A stretch of DNA of 64,000 nt from positions 14,625,501 to 14,689,500 of the forward strand of contig CM065815.1 in NCBI GenBank assembly GCA_033398695.1. The letters run 5' to 3'. Positions within the stretch are counted from its first letter, which is position 1. Each line of letters begins with the position of its first letter. Shown here in pieces: positions 45,615-57,022 of the stretch. This stretch comes from Orobanche coerulescens. Lineage: Eukaryota; Streptophyta; Magnoliopsida; Lamiales; Orobanchaceae. Under the pieces are notes generated by a model, which saw only the letters and a list, made by a program, of their open reading frames with translations, was not told where the DNA came from and did not search any database. The position numbers and the translations under genes are program-made.

Positions 45615-45812
45615 ATAGGTCATACGAAGCTTCGAGGTCTTGCGATACTAGTCTTCACTGACGACGACTCGATGAAAGAATGACTCATACAGTCGTCCAA
45701 CTATCACGACTCACAAAACCCGACTGTTCAGATTGTCATAACCTGATAGCCCCGCTACTACTGCCTTGGTAGAGCCACATAACACACAAGTCAGGGTATC
45801 TCACAACCCAAT

Positions 45813-45824
45813 GCTCTGATACCA
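45813..45824 (-). other. primer binding site of D (tRNA-iMet)
   Basis: The minus strand reads TGGTATCAGAGC, an exact plant iMet primer site, a few bases inside the LTR border. Confidence 0.9.
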
Positions 45825-45829
45825 TCTTC

Positions 45830-48277
45830 TCTAACACCCCCAAATCCCATTGGGTTATTACAGTGCCGTGGACCCCACACCAGGTGATCCACCAGGCGAA
45901 CACGACTAAAATACAACAAACTGACTAAAATAGGAAATCACAGACCCTACTATGATGTCCGACATACTATTCTACATGGAATTTCAACGACAAGGATGGG
46001 CCTACATGGCCAAAATAAAATACAACAACATCCACGAGCCTTGCTCGGATAATACAAAACGACAACGACTGAACAAAATTAGAGAACTCCAAACTGTCTG
46101 ACCGACCTGAACCCAAAATATCTCGGACTAGTATCGCTCGAATGCCTCGTCGCCATCGTCATGCCCCTGTGTCTCAACTCTCTCCTCGCAAGCACCTAAA
46201 ACATGAAAACATGTTCCGCCCTCACGGGGTCAGTCATCCAGAATAATGAATATCAAATACATGCACAACATGATATGCATCCAAAGACAGAATAAACAGT
46301 ACAACAATGGTAGTACGAGATGCTCACAAACCAAAGTAAGAATCGAGCATTCGTGGAATACTATGCCCACGCCATACGATCAATACCTGCTCAATAGGTT
46401 AGAACATAAGTGCCCAACGGCGAATCGTCAATATAGAACACAACAATACATTACCCGAAGGTAAACTAATCCAACGCTGAAATAAATACGAGTCACAATG
46501 CCCGAAGGCTCCAACGGAAATACATCACAATGGCATGAAAGCCCTCAGCCGAAGCTGCCAAAATATCACGATGGCCTGAAATCCGAACAGCCCGAAGCTG
46601 TAAATCATCACAATACAGATCTCAAAGAAACAAACCTGACTGTCGAACATACCCCTCTGGCGTATGAACGCTTAATCACAAAACGTCGAACACATCCAAT
46701 CAAACATGGACTATGAACGGTCAAAAATTGTACGGCTCAAAGATGGACATCACAGTACGCCCGATCCGGAAATGTGTCCGTGCACATGTCCACCCCGTAT
46801 ACGGAATCCAGAAATATACGTGGGACAATGTACCTAATTAGCCTCACGAACTACGTCTCGTGTGCACGGTCCAATGCGGAAACATCCACGCATGACCATC
46901 GTGTGCCTGGCTAAAAATCCTACACAATATCCAATCGGAACGCAGATATGATTCCGGATATGTCACGATACAACATGACAACGAAACTCAAAGGATAACA
47001 CATCCAATACGGATCATACGACTCACCAAGTGAACGATGACACACGAATAATGAAAGATCGACACGACCAACGATATTCAAATCAACCATCCTGGGATCA
47101 AAATCCCTAAGGACCGATTAACACGAGCAACAATCACAACACAACAATTCGGGAATCCTCAACCTTCAACGATCACAAAATTACTGAGTTCACAAGAATA
47201 ATAGTGTGCTGCCTTGAGTAGGCCAACATGACAATAATGATTCAATGGATGGGAACTATCCTCGATAGTCCCAATTCAATACTTCGATTACCGTAGAACG
47301 GCCAATCGATAACAATTATACAACGGATGAGAATTATATTTTTGACAACGGATGGGAATTATCTTTGATAATCCCAATTCAATATATCGATTACCTTTAG
47401 AGCGGACAATCGATAATAATTATACAACGGATGGGAATTATCTTTTTGGCAACGGATGGGAATTATCTTTGATAATCCCAATTCAATATATCGATTACCT
47501 TTAGAGCGGACAATCGATAATAATTATACAACGGATGGGAATTATCTTTGATAATCCCAATTCAATATATCGATTACCTTCAGAACGGTTAACCGATAAC
47601 AATTATACAACGGATGTCTCGACACCTTTAATCGGTTACCGATAACGAAGATGATAATCGAATACGTCAATGCCTTCAATCGGCCAAAACGACATCAATA
47701 GAAAAACACTGATATCAATAACGACGATTCACAAAAATATCTTGACGGAAAATCAATCAATAATAACAATCGATACGTAGATGCCGCGAACCGGCTATCG
47801 ACACAATATCTCAAAGGAACATCAATCAACAATAACAATCGATATGTCGATACCGCGAACCGGCTATCGACAAATATATTACCAACAAGTATCGCAATGC
47901 CTTAAATCGGCCATTTACGAACAACAATAATATTTGGCATAATTTGCCGAAGGGTATCGTATCAAACAATCCCCTGATATCAACAAAATCATAAAGAGAC
48001 CAAGTCTCGAAATGATACACACATCCATACACATACATGATAACATTAATCTCATTGACTAGTACAAGTATAAAACTTGCCTCAAACCGAAGGCGAGAAA
48101 GTCCTTCCACGATCAACGTCCTACCATGAATCGATCAACGGGGTCCTCCGACAATCACAAGCACTCGAACAACCTTGAATGAAATACAATTCATTCGATA
48201 ACACGATATCGACCGAAAACAACGTAATAGATAACTCCGATTCCAACACGAACACATACTACACTCGTATTTATCCG

Positions 48278-48333
<56 letters not shown>

Positions 48334-48476
48334 ATATACATACGGTACACACATTACTAACACACACTTACTTTACATAATATATATATATATGTATATA
48401 TATATACTGCACATGCACACACTATTTGACACTATATATATATATATAACACACGGGAAACACACACGAAACACAC

Positions 48477-48513
<37 letters not shown>

Positions 48514-49537
48514 TCAACACACACACTGCACCTAACACAGTACACACAACATATATATATATATAACTGAAAAAAACACACACAACCTTACCAGAGCCGA
48601 TCGGCCAAGTCAGGAAAAAAACAACTCCCATGCTGGAATTCGGCCGCCGGAAAAATTTACCCGCCGGACTTCGTCCAACTCCAGTCCGTTTCCGTCCATG
48701 GCCGGTTTTCACCATCTCCGCCTGCAACTCCTCGCCGGAAGTATGTCAAACCTCCGTTCCGCCGTCCGTTCCGGACAGAAACTACCTCCGGTCGCCGGAA
48801 ACAATGGAGCCGCGTCCATGGCCGGAAATCATGAAGAACCGGCGCCTGAGCTCCGTCTCGCCAGAAGAAAAAAAAAATGCCGGAACAGCTCGACCGGATT
48901 TGTAATGCCTTCCGATCCGGAAATTCCGACCGGCCGCCGCCGAGCTCTGGTCGTCGCCGGAGATGTCAGCAAACTCCGGTTGTCAACTCCAGTCCGTCGC
49001 CGGAAAGAAGTCGGCTGCCATCCAAGCTCCGCCTCGCCGGAAAAAAAAGAAACGGGAGACATGGAGAGAAGAGAGAGGACGAGCGAGAGAGAGGATGGCG
49101 AGAGAGGGAGAAAGTGCTGGAGAGAAAATGGGAGAGAGAGAGAGAGAGAATACAGTGAAGGAGAGAAGATATATATATATATATATCCCCCAAAGATACC
49201 TTCGCCCCGAAAGTTGACCACGAGGAAGGTTCCCACCACCTACCACGCATTACGTACATAACCTCAGGGCGTAACGTACGTAATCGTAACAAATTAGCGT
49301 ACGTAAAGTTACACAGGTAGCGTACGCTATGGCTATAAACTTAGCCAAAATTCCAAACTCGTCAAGCAACAACCAAACGATGAAACCAAACCGACGACCA
49401 GTATAAATATTTCGATCCTGAAATATTCTATTACAATATACATTGTATCGGTCCAAACAACAACATTTGTACAATTCCAAATGAATACGTACAACCCAAC
49501 AGTAACACGAAAAAAAAAATTACCTCCGAATATTACA
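45830..49537 (-). repeat. 5' LTR of D
   Basis: 3,708 bp. Candidate intron 46196-48080 (donor TTTGAG/GCAAGTTTT, acceptor TGTTTTAG/GTGC). Tandem array about 47330-47600. (AC)n and (TA)n microsatellites 48281-48332 and further TA runs to 48565. TAGCGTACGCTA palindrome near 49318-49329. Open frames through the CCGG-rich and GA-rich stretch (48640-49160) look like composition effects. Confidence 0.87.
48281..48332. repeat. AC/TA microsatellite in D 5' LTR
   Basis: (AC)n of about 32 bp followed by (TA)n. The 3' LTR copy has almost no AC run, so the array expanded after insertion or contracted in the other copy. Confidence 0.9.
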
Positions 49538-49704
49538 GATTCGAAGATGAACGATGGATGATTAGTGATAGGTGGATGGTATGATACTTGAATATGCCCT
49601 TACAATGGAGTTTGGATCGAAATCGGACGAACCCTAGCCTCAGTCGTCGCTCCCGTCGCGAAAAGAAAAGAGAGATGTGAGAAATGAGGAAAACTGGGCC
49701 GCCG

Positions 49705-49714
49705 GTTATATATC
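49705..49714 (-). promoter_or_regulatory. candidate TATA box of LTR B
   Basis: Sense CGATATATAACC lies immediately after the TACGGCCGTA array (sense direction), the same order as in the other LTRs. Confidence 0.6.
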
Positions 49715-49722
49715 GGGCAAAG

Positions 49723-50030
49723 TACGGCCGTAACTCGCAACACATACGGCCGTAACATAGGAACATTACGGCCGTAACCTGACTCTCTTACGGCCGTAAC
49801 TGGCCTTTGGAGAGAATTGGGCAAATTTGACGAATGACACATACGGCCGTATCAAGAACACCATTACGGCCGTATCGTTTCTTACGGCCGTAACTCGAAC
49901 ATGATACGCCCGTAACTAGGGAACTGGACCAGGAGGTAAGAAACGAAGCCTTGTTACGGCCGTATGAAGGAAGCTTACGACCGTAACTCTCGATTATTAC
50001 AGCCGTAACATATACGGCTTACGGCCGTAA
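49723..50030 (-). repeat. TACGGCCGTA palindrome array in LTR B
   Basis: Nine exact TACGGCCGTA words (e.g. 49723, 49745, 49842) and at least three with one change (near 49905, 49975, 49998) within about 310 bp, irregularly spaced, with unrelated spacers. Most read TTACGGCCGTAAC. Located directly upstream of the LTR's TATA box. The same word occurs in the rps3-inserted LTR. Confidence 0.93.
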
Positions 50031-51127
50031 CATGGCCTGTGACAGCAGGCAAGTCTGAAACACTGCTCGACGAGGAGACGATCGAAAAGAGAAAATAACA
50101 AGGTGTATCCATGACCAACGGATACACTCACCACGGATTTAAGTCAGAAATCAAAACGTTATGATGAAGCGTGATTCCGAATGCCCGAAGGTTCAGGAAC
50201 AACAAAGATAACAAGAATACCCTAAACTTAGGAAAATTACGAAACGGCCCAAACGTTCAAAATCCGCGATACGACGTCGGATTAACAAACCGAAACTCCC
50301 AACACGAACAACTCAACTATACGAACTCGTGAAACTAAAGAAATTACAAAAGCGAACGAGTTCCACGAGAATCGAACCTCCATGCCATAATACATGACAT
50401 AAAACGGAATAATATCAAAACATCACCAAGATCATCCCCGATGGAGAAACTCCAAGAATAACATAGATTCAAAATGTCGACATGGTTACAAGCGAGCTAT
50501 AACAAAAATGAAAATACACTAAAACAGGAATATTAGAAAAGAAAAAAATGCGGATATTACAATTTATTCACGTTATGGTTATGCAAATGAAATGTCTAGT
50601 TATTTTATATTGTAGATAATGTGGTGTGTTGGTGTCACACGGTAGATCACATTATCGATGCCTTATAAAATAATACAATAGTTCACAACCTATATAATTA
50701 TTAAACAAATTATGTGAACGGTTGTAGTGTATGCTAGAGATTAATTGGTCTTGACTATTAGCATGCATTAGCGTATTGCATACGTTGAACTGGATCAAAG
50801 TGAGATAGTGTCTTCTGTAATGAGTGTAAGAAGAACGTAAATCTCGGATAATTATTATTTCTTAATTCTAATTATATAATATTCAATTGTGTATTTATAG
50901 TATTTATTGCTTTGGTTTACCATGGGTGAGAGTCAAAATGATTGACTCAATAAGCTTCATATCTTGGGTAATAATATTATTTATATGACAATTATTATTA
51001 TAACTAGAAATCCCGACTCGTGTGGGTTGATGATGTCCCCTTGAGAAGCTCGATAATGATTATATTAAACCCTACATGTGGATTTAATTCCGATATAATA
51101 ATAAGTTTCGAGTGGTACTACTCTTGG

Positions 51128-54100
51128 TGTAATATCCGCAATTTTCGATTTCCGGTAATTTCTTTTTTTCAGTGGAAGTCCGTTTTGACGACTCGCTCAT
51201 GACCGTTTCGTCATTTTGAGAATGATTAATTCTGCACTTTTTGTCATCCGAGTTCGTTTTGGTGTCCTTTTGTTGAGTTCTGTGCTTTTTGGCGACTTTT
51301 CCGCACTTGAGTTCGATTCTTGCGAATCTCGTTCGAAACTACTGTTTCGAGTTTCCCGTAAGTCCGTTTAACTTTGTTAGACATGTTGTGAACTTCGGTT
51401 TGGTTATTCGATCACGTATCGTGATTTCCGGGCGTTTTGGGCCATTTTGTATTTTCTTAAAAGTTACGGGTATCCGTATCTGTAATTGTTGTCTCGACCC
51501 GTTTCTTGGTCGCGTATGATTAATTATGGTATTATGTTTTCATTTAGGGTCGTTGATGTTGTCCGCGAATTTTTCGTCGTGTTTGTTCCGTACGTTTTCG
51601 GAAATCGGGTCGTCGAGCCCTGGTGGTCGGGTACTGGCCGAACGGTTGCGGGACTGGCCGGACGATTGCGGGCACCGACCGGACGGGTGCGGCAGGAACC
51701 GGAGTAGCGCACGCTACGGCCGGAACGCTGCGCGCGCTAACCGGCAGGTGTAGCGCACGCTATCGTCTGGCCTAACGCACGCTAGCGGGTCTGGACAGTG
51801 GAGTCCTGGGGGTTCTGGAATCGGTCAGGCTCGGCAGGTAGCGCACGCTACTGTCGGACGCTGCGTACGCTACGGCCGGCAGGTAGCGCACGCTACGGCC
51901 GGAAGGCTGCGCACGCTACCTGGCCGAGTCAGTAGGGCAGTGAGGCCACTGGATCGCGGCAGGCCGAGAAGACGCTAGCTCGGCAGCCTAGCGCGCGCTA
52001 GTCCGGCCCAGTATAAATGTGACAGAGCAGTCACATTTCATCTCGTTTTTCATTTCCTTCCTTCTCCGTCCGCGGCTGGCGATTCATGGGTGACGAAGCC
52101 ATGTTGTTTAACAACAAATCCATGAAGTTCTTGAGTTCATAACATCAATCAATCATCCATTATCATCATTTGATCCAGCGAATCAAGGTAATCTTCCTTA
52201 GAACCCCAATTTCGTGAATTTGGGGGGTTTTTGCATTTTCGTCCGATTCGTTCCGTGTTGTTGATTAATTCATGATGGGTATGATTAATCTTGGTAGTAT
52301 TCTTGTGTTTAACATCATTTAATCCATTGTTCTTCGTCGAATCGAAGTATATTTCTTGATTTTCTTCGAATTGACTTTTTGGGGGAATTGTCCTCGATCT
52401 CGTTTTTCATCCATTTTTGATGGATCGATTATGGTTAAATGATGTTGTTAAACATATTCTATGGATTATATATCCATATTTCAACTTGGAATTCCGTTTT
52501 CGGGTTTTGACGGGACGAATCGTGTTCTTGGCCGTTTTGGGGAAAATCCTTGAACTTTCGTCATTTGTTCTTTGAATTCAGCGGCTTTGGGTCATACTTT
52601 GGAATTCATTTTCGTTGTTATTGTTTTCGTTCGTAGTTCATTGTTGTGGATTGTCGTTCGGTGGACTCAGCGAGTTCGTAGTCGGTTCGTGCCAACCTAC
52701 TTCGGCCGATTCTCCGCGTTGTGGTTATTAGAGCAAAGTACCTTGCCCATACTTTTCTTATTTTATGGATATGATGATCGGTGATCGTCTTGGTGTGTTT
52801 GTTTGGCTGTTTGAAATGAAGTTTCAAAAGATTTCGGTTTGGCCTCGTTAAAGGCTTTCTTTCAAAATGCGTGTGTGTTTTGTGAATGGTGTGTTTTGGG
52901 AATTGATTATGATTTGATTATTTTGAACGTTGAAGGATTTGATGATGATACTCCTATTGTTTAAAGTTATGGAATCGTGTATTCCGTATTAAATTTTGTT
53001 ATTGTGTTTTGAAGAGTTTGATAATGGTGTCGAGTTAATCGCCATCTCTAGTGAGTATTCTTAATGAACTTACATTCTTAGCATATTAGTATTGCATGAG
53101 TAACGTGTGTGTGTGTGTGTATGCTCACTACGGGTTAGATCCGACGGGGTCTCGGTAGGGGTCCACAAGAGACGTGGATCGACGAGCTTGCTTTTAACCA
53201 CTACGGGTTAGATCCGACGGGGTCTCGGTAGGGGTCCACAGAGACGTGGATCGACGGTTAATTGTGGTGCATTTTGCAAATGTGATTTGATTATGGCATT
53301 TCCGGAAATGAGTGCTTTCGAACTGTTTTCATGATTGCATGCATTGACTAAGTGTGTAAGAGGTAAGTTGTTCGTTTGGCCTACTTGGCTAGGATGGCAC
53401 TAGAGTATTTTGTTGTTTGTTTTAAATCCTTTATTTGTGGATTTTGATGTTGGGAGACGAACCTTGTGGTCGTTCTTGTGTACTGTGAGTTGATGAGATT
53501 TGGGGCTAAAATCCCAATGGTTTTGTAAAAGTCATTTTATGGATTTGGGGCTAAAATCCCAACGATTTGGTAAAGGTCATTTTTTTCGAAAAGTAAACCT
53601 TTGGGGCGGTGACCCTTTCGTCTTTTGGATTATGAAAAGTAGGATTTGATAATCCTAAATTGTTTTCTATTAAAAATCCCGATGGTATTTCAAATCATTT
53701 TACAAATTGTTTCCCTCGATATTTCGATATTGAAATTTTGGGAATTCTTTACTCAAACTCTTGCCCCGGGAAGTGTTCATCCTGTTGTATTTGAATCTTT
53801 GAGGATTCCTGGTTATTGTTATTCGTGGAATGTGAATTGTATGGCTCGTATTTGCACTTTGTTCTTGCACTAGCAAAACAGTGGAGTTTTGCTAACCCCC
53901 GAGTATTCGGGGGGTGGATGTCTGTTTTTGCATTCAAGTTTTGGAGCATAACATAGGGTCGGCACGAAGGATGATGAAAGAAGATCGATACTAATCACAT
54001 GAGGAACCGTATATTGTTTATTGGTTCAGTTGTACTTTAGTTTCCGCTGCTATATTTTTCCCGTTGTACGGGTGTGGTTGTATTTTGACCCCTGCGTGGG

Positions 54101-54270
54101 CATGATTTGTATTTGAGTTGTATGTATTTATTGAAAGACCAAATCGGTCTACTGAGTCATTTTAGCCTTAAAGGCATGGTTGAGTTGTTATATGTTGTTA
54201 CCAGCCTGGTAGATCCTTGAGGAAGGGTTCTACGGCGTGTAATATCCCTGAGCGGATTGGGGGTGTTACA
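51128..54270 (+). repeat. 5' LTR of E
   Basis: 3,143 bp. Palindrome block about 51700-51990 with four exact TAGCGCACGCTA (51705, 51751, 51839, 51883). TATA GTATAAATG at 52011. Leader with CCATGTTGTTTAACAACA. The candidate intron region (about 52734-53938) has a donor damaged to GAGCAAAGTA, a two-unit array (53127-53260, GGGTTAGATCCGACGGGG), CTAAC at 53892 with a C/G hairpin, and TTGCATTCAAG as acceptor. Confidence 0.9.
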
Positions 54271-56590
54271 TAAATGGTATCAGAGCTTAGGTTGTGGAAA
54301 CCTAGGCTGTCGGGTCAAGTCGTGTTGTTTGAGTCTTGTTTCGTCGGATTTTATCTGACTGAGTCGTGTCGCGACACGTCGTTTGAGTTTGTTGGTCGTG
54401 GTTAGTATCGTGGGGCGATCATCATCTTCGTGCGACCTGTGGAAGTAAGTCTCCCTTCTTCGTGTTGTGCCTCGTGTGACACGAGCTATTTTTATGATTA
54501 TTTGTTAAGTAGTGGAATCCTTATGTGGATTTTGATTTCACGATATGTATTTAGTCGACTCTCGTATTTGATTTATACGAGGAGTGTCATCGCTTGTGAT
54601 GTCTTTTTATTGTTGTTTTTGTCCGTTGCTGATGGTTTTCGAATCGATTTGCACGTTTTACAAGTTTTATTGGGGAAGCTTTGTGCTTATACGCGTTCGA
54701 CTTGTTCACTAGCCAGTGCGGGAGGGTCCTTAGAGGCCTCGAATGGGGTCAGTGGTTTTGTTCTGGATCCCAGGCGATCTTCGACTGTGGTATTTTATCG
54801 TTTATTTCCGTTTAAAGACATGTATTGTCTTGATTTTAAATGTTTTGATGCGTGTACTAGGAGTTGTTTTAGTGAACGTCGATATGTGTGAGTTTTGGGC
54901 ATTCTGGCCTATTGGATTTTTGAAAACCTTGAGTATCTTGGAAAAATAAATTTCGAGACATACTTTTCAAATGAGTTATTTTCTTGTGGTATATCCCAGG
55001 TGCCACAATATATTTCAAAAAATTTCTACTTCGAGGACCAAAATGCTTTGAGATATTTTCAATGTTTTAGAAACACTTTTATTTAGACCCGAGGGTCGAA
55101 TATTCTGAAAGTTTTCACTAAGAGAAAGTGTCCTCATTTTTATCAAATGCGAAATGGTTCTCCAAAGTCTCGATAACGATGTTTCACGTTTGTACTTTTT
55201 GAAAGGTGATACTCAAGATCAACTGGTATTCTTCAAATTATTTTCAAAATGAGGTTTTCATTTTTAAAACCTATCCATTCCCGTTTGAGGGCTGGGTATG
55301 TATGTATGATGTTCGCGTTGCCATTTTGATACTTTCTCCCGAGTATGATCGAATTGGCGGTGTGAGCGTTGAGTCGCTTTCCACACATTGGTTGTGCTAG
55401 CCCCCTGTGAGAAGCGGGATGTTGGTGTTGAGTGTTGTCGCCTCGTGGTGATTGCTGCGTTGCCGCGTATGTGCGAGCTGTTAGATCTTGGTTTAGTATG
55501 ACCGTGTGCATCAGTGATGGTTCCGTTATGTGTCGGTTGTTTAATGTCTTGTTACCTTGCTCCCATTTTTGTGAATTTCGTGGTCGAGGTCGGAGGTAAT
55601 GCCCGTACTATTTTGACTTCTGTATTTTCTCTTTCTCCAGTCTATCGATTCGCTCATGTTCGTTGACACTTTATGAACTTGTTCTGTATTTCGGTTTCAT
55701 CGTTCGAACGAGCTGTGATCTTGTTGTGGGTCGATCTGGTTATCGATGTGACTTTTTCGGGTTCAGTTCGATTCTTGTGAACCTTGTTCGGGAGTGACAT
55801 CATTTGGTTCTACTAGTTCTTTTATTTGAAGTGGATCGTATTTTGAACTTCTGTATATTCTACTTTGTCGACTCATTTATGTTCGTTGACATTTCTGAGC
55901 TTGTCCTGCCCCTTGTTTTTGTTTATCGAATGAGTGTGGTATCGTTTCGGAATAACTCGTTTGTCGTTGTGACTTTTCAATCGCTATTCCCTTTCCTGTG
56001 GATCTTATGGGATGCATGTCTTGTAGTTCTCACCAGATCATCCTGGGAGTTGTTGTTTGAATTTTATTATCCTTCATGTTTCGGACATGATTGTTCGATT
56101 TTTGTTGTCTTGATCGTTTGTTTGTTCGGTTTTTGTTCTCGTTTCGTGATTGTTGAGCGTTCAGGCTCCTTCGTAATTCCCTTAAGTTCGGGAAATTGGT
56201 CTCGTTTTCGATCTTCCAACCCTTGGGCAGTGGAATTCCGTATTTGTTCAGCGGTTGGCTCGCGTTCTGATTGATGTACCGTTGGGTTGGTCAATCATAT
56301 TGATTTTCGTTCGTTGTGTTTTGTGATTGTCGGATAATTGACTTGGCTATATTATCCGTTTGATGACGCTTGTCATTTGTTGGTTTTATTATATTCCTAA
56401 CGGCGACGTTGTGTTGGTCGCCGTGGAGCGTGTTTTCACGCCGTATATTCCTTTGCGTTGTTTGTAACATTTCGTCGTTGGGCGTTACTTACGCATTCTT
56501 GTGTATCTCGTTGAGTTTTTCCTGGCGGAATATTTCTTCCCCCTACTTGTTTTAAGTTTCGGGACGAAACTTCTTTTAAGGAGGGTAGAA
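54271..56590 (+). other. non-coding interior of E
   Basis: Conserved post-primer stretch with CTTCGTGCGACCTG and GTAAGT (54445). A segment homologous to the LTR B tandem unit lies at about 54708-54775. The rest is AT-rich, without domains. The final about 400 bp is shared with C and F. Open frames such as 55804-56274 show no recognisable family. Confidence 0.8.
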
Positions 56591-57022
56591 TGTAATATCC
56601 GCAATTTTCGATTTCCGGTAATTTCTTTTTTTCAGTGGAAGTCCGTTTTGACGACTCGCTCATGACCGTTTCGTCATTCTGAGAATGATTAATTCTGCAC
56701 TTTTTGTCATCCGAGTTCGTTTTGGTGTCGTTTTGTTGAGTTCCGTGCTTTTTGGCGACTTTTCCGCACTTGAGTTCGATTCTTGCGAATCTCGTTCGAA
56801 ACTACTGTTTCGAGTTTCCCGTAAGTCCGTTTAACTTTGTTAGACATGTTGTAAACTTCGATTTGGTTATTCGATCACGTATCGTGATTTCCAGGCGTTT
56901 TGGGCAATTTTGTATTTTCTTAAAAGTTACGGGTATCCGTATCTGTAATTGTTGTCTCGACCCGTTTCTTGGTTGCGTATGATTAATTATGGTATTATGT
57001 TTTCATTTAGGGTCGTTGATGT

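Larger units (their letters stand above)
38664..49537 (-). mobile_element. element D: gypsy element with gag remnant only
   Basis: Minus-strand element flanked by GATTC (38659-38663, 49538-49542). 5' LTR 45830-49537 (3.7 kb); 3' LTR 38664-43750 (5.1 kb because of three nested small elements); interior only 2.1 kb. Terminal dinucleotides are mutated at both inner LTR edges (TC for TG at 45830, AA for CA at 43750). The interior has a damaged gag and no pol domain. A polypurine tract (sense CTTTTTAAGGGGGGGAGTA) follows it. Confidence 0.9.
19608..50561 (-). mobile_element. solo LTR B (Ty3/gypsy type), hosting A, C and D
   Basis: Minus strand: starts TGTAATATCCGC (50561) and ends CTCGGGGGTGTTACA (19608), flanked by ATTTA duplications. 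Its pieces are 19608-19681, 28551-29424, 38383-38663 and 49543-50561, about 2.25 kb in all. They are interrupted by A, by C with a 260 bp duplication, and by D. A single LTR between matching 5 bp repeats means a solo LTR. It carries a palindrome block, a TATA box, tandem repeats and a candidate intron like its relatives. Confidence 0.85.
19501..51127 (+). mobile_element. second Ty1/copia LTR, split by solo LTR B and by E
   Basis: Visible pieces are 19501-19607 (TGTTGGGGTTGTATAC start) and 50567-51127. They align in order with the minus-strand copia LTR at 2977-7396. The gap is the nested solo LTR B, with the 5 bp duplication ATTTA at 19603-19607 and 50562-50566. At 51128 element E interrupts the LTR again, and its remainder lies beyond the window. 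Whether it is solo or part of an element cannot be told. Confidence 0.85.
51128..57022 (+). mobile_element. element E: non-autonomous large-LTR gypsy element (visible part)
   Basis: 5' LTR 51128-54270, primer site TGGTATCAGAGC at 54275, interior 54271-56590 without coding domains, polypurine tract TTTTAAGGAGGGTAGAA, 3' LTR from 56591 interrupted at 57023 by F. Inserted in the second copia LTR. The remaining 3' LTR and the right target duplication are outside the window. Confidence 0.88.

Noticed and set aside
49723..50030. CRISPR-like repeat-spacer array
   Set aside because: Repeats are 10-12 bp with irregular short spacers in a plant LTR, with no cas genes; a promoter-proximal palindrome array fits better.
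55804..56274. 156-codon hydrophobic frame in E
   Set aside because: The homologous stretch in F (59676-59933, opposite strand) is broken by frame changes, so there is no sign of coding constraint.
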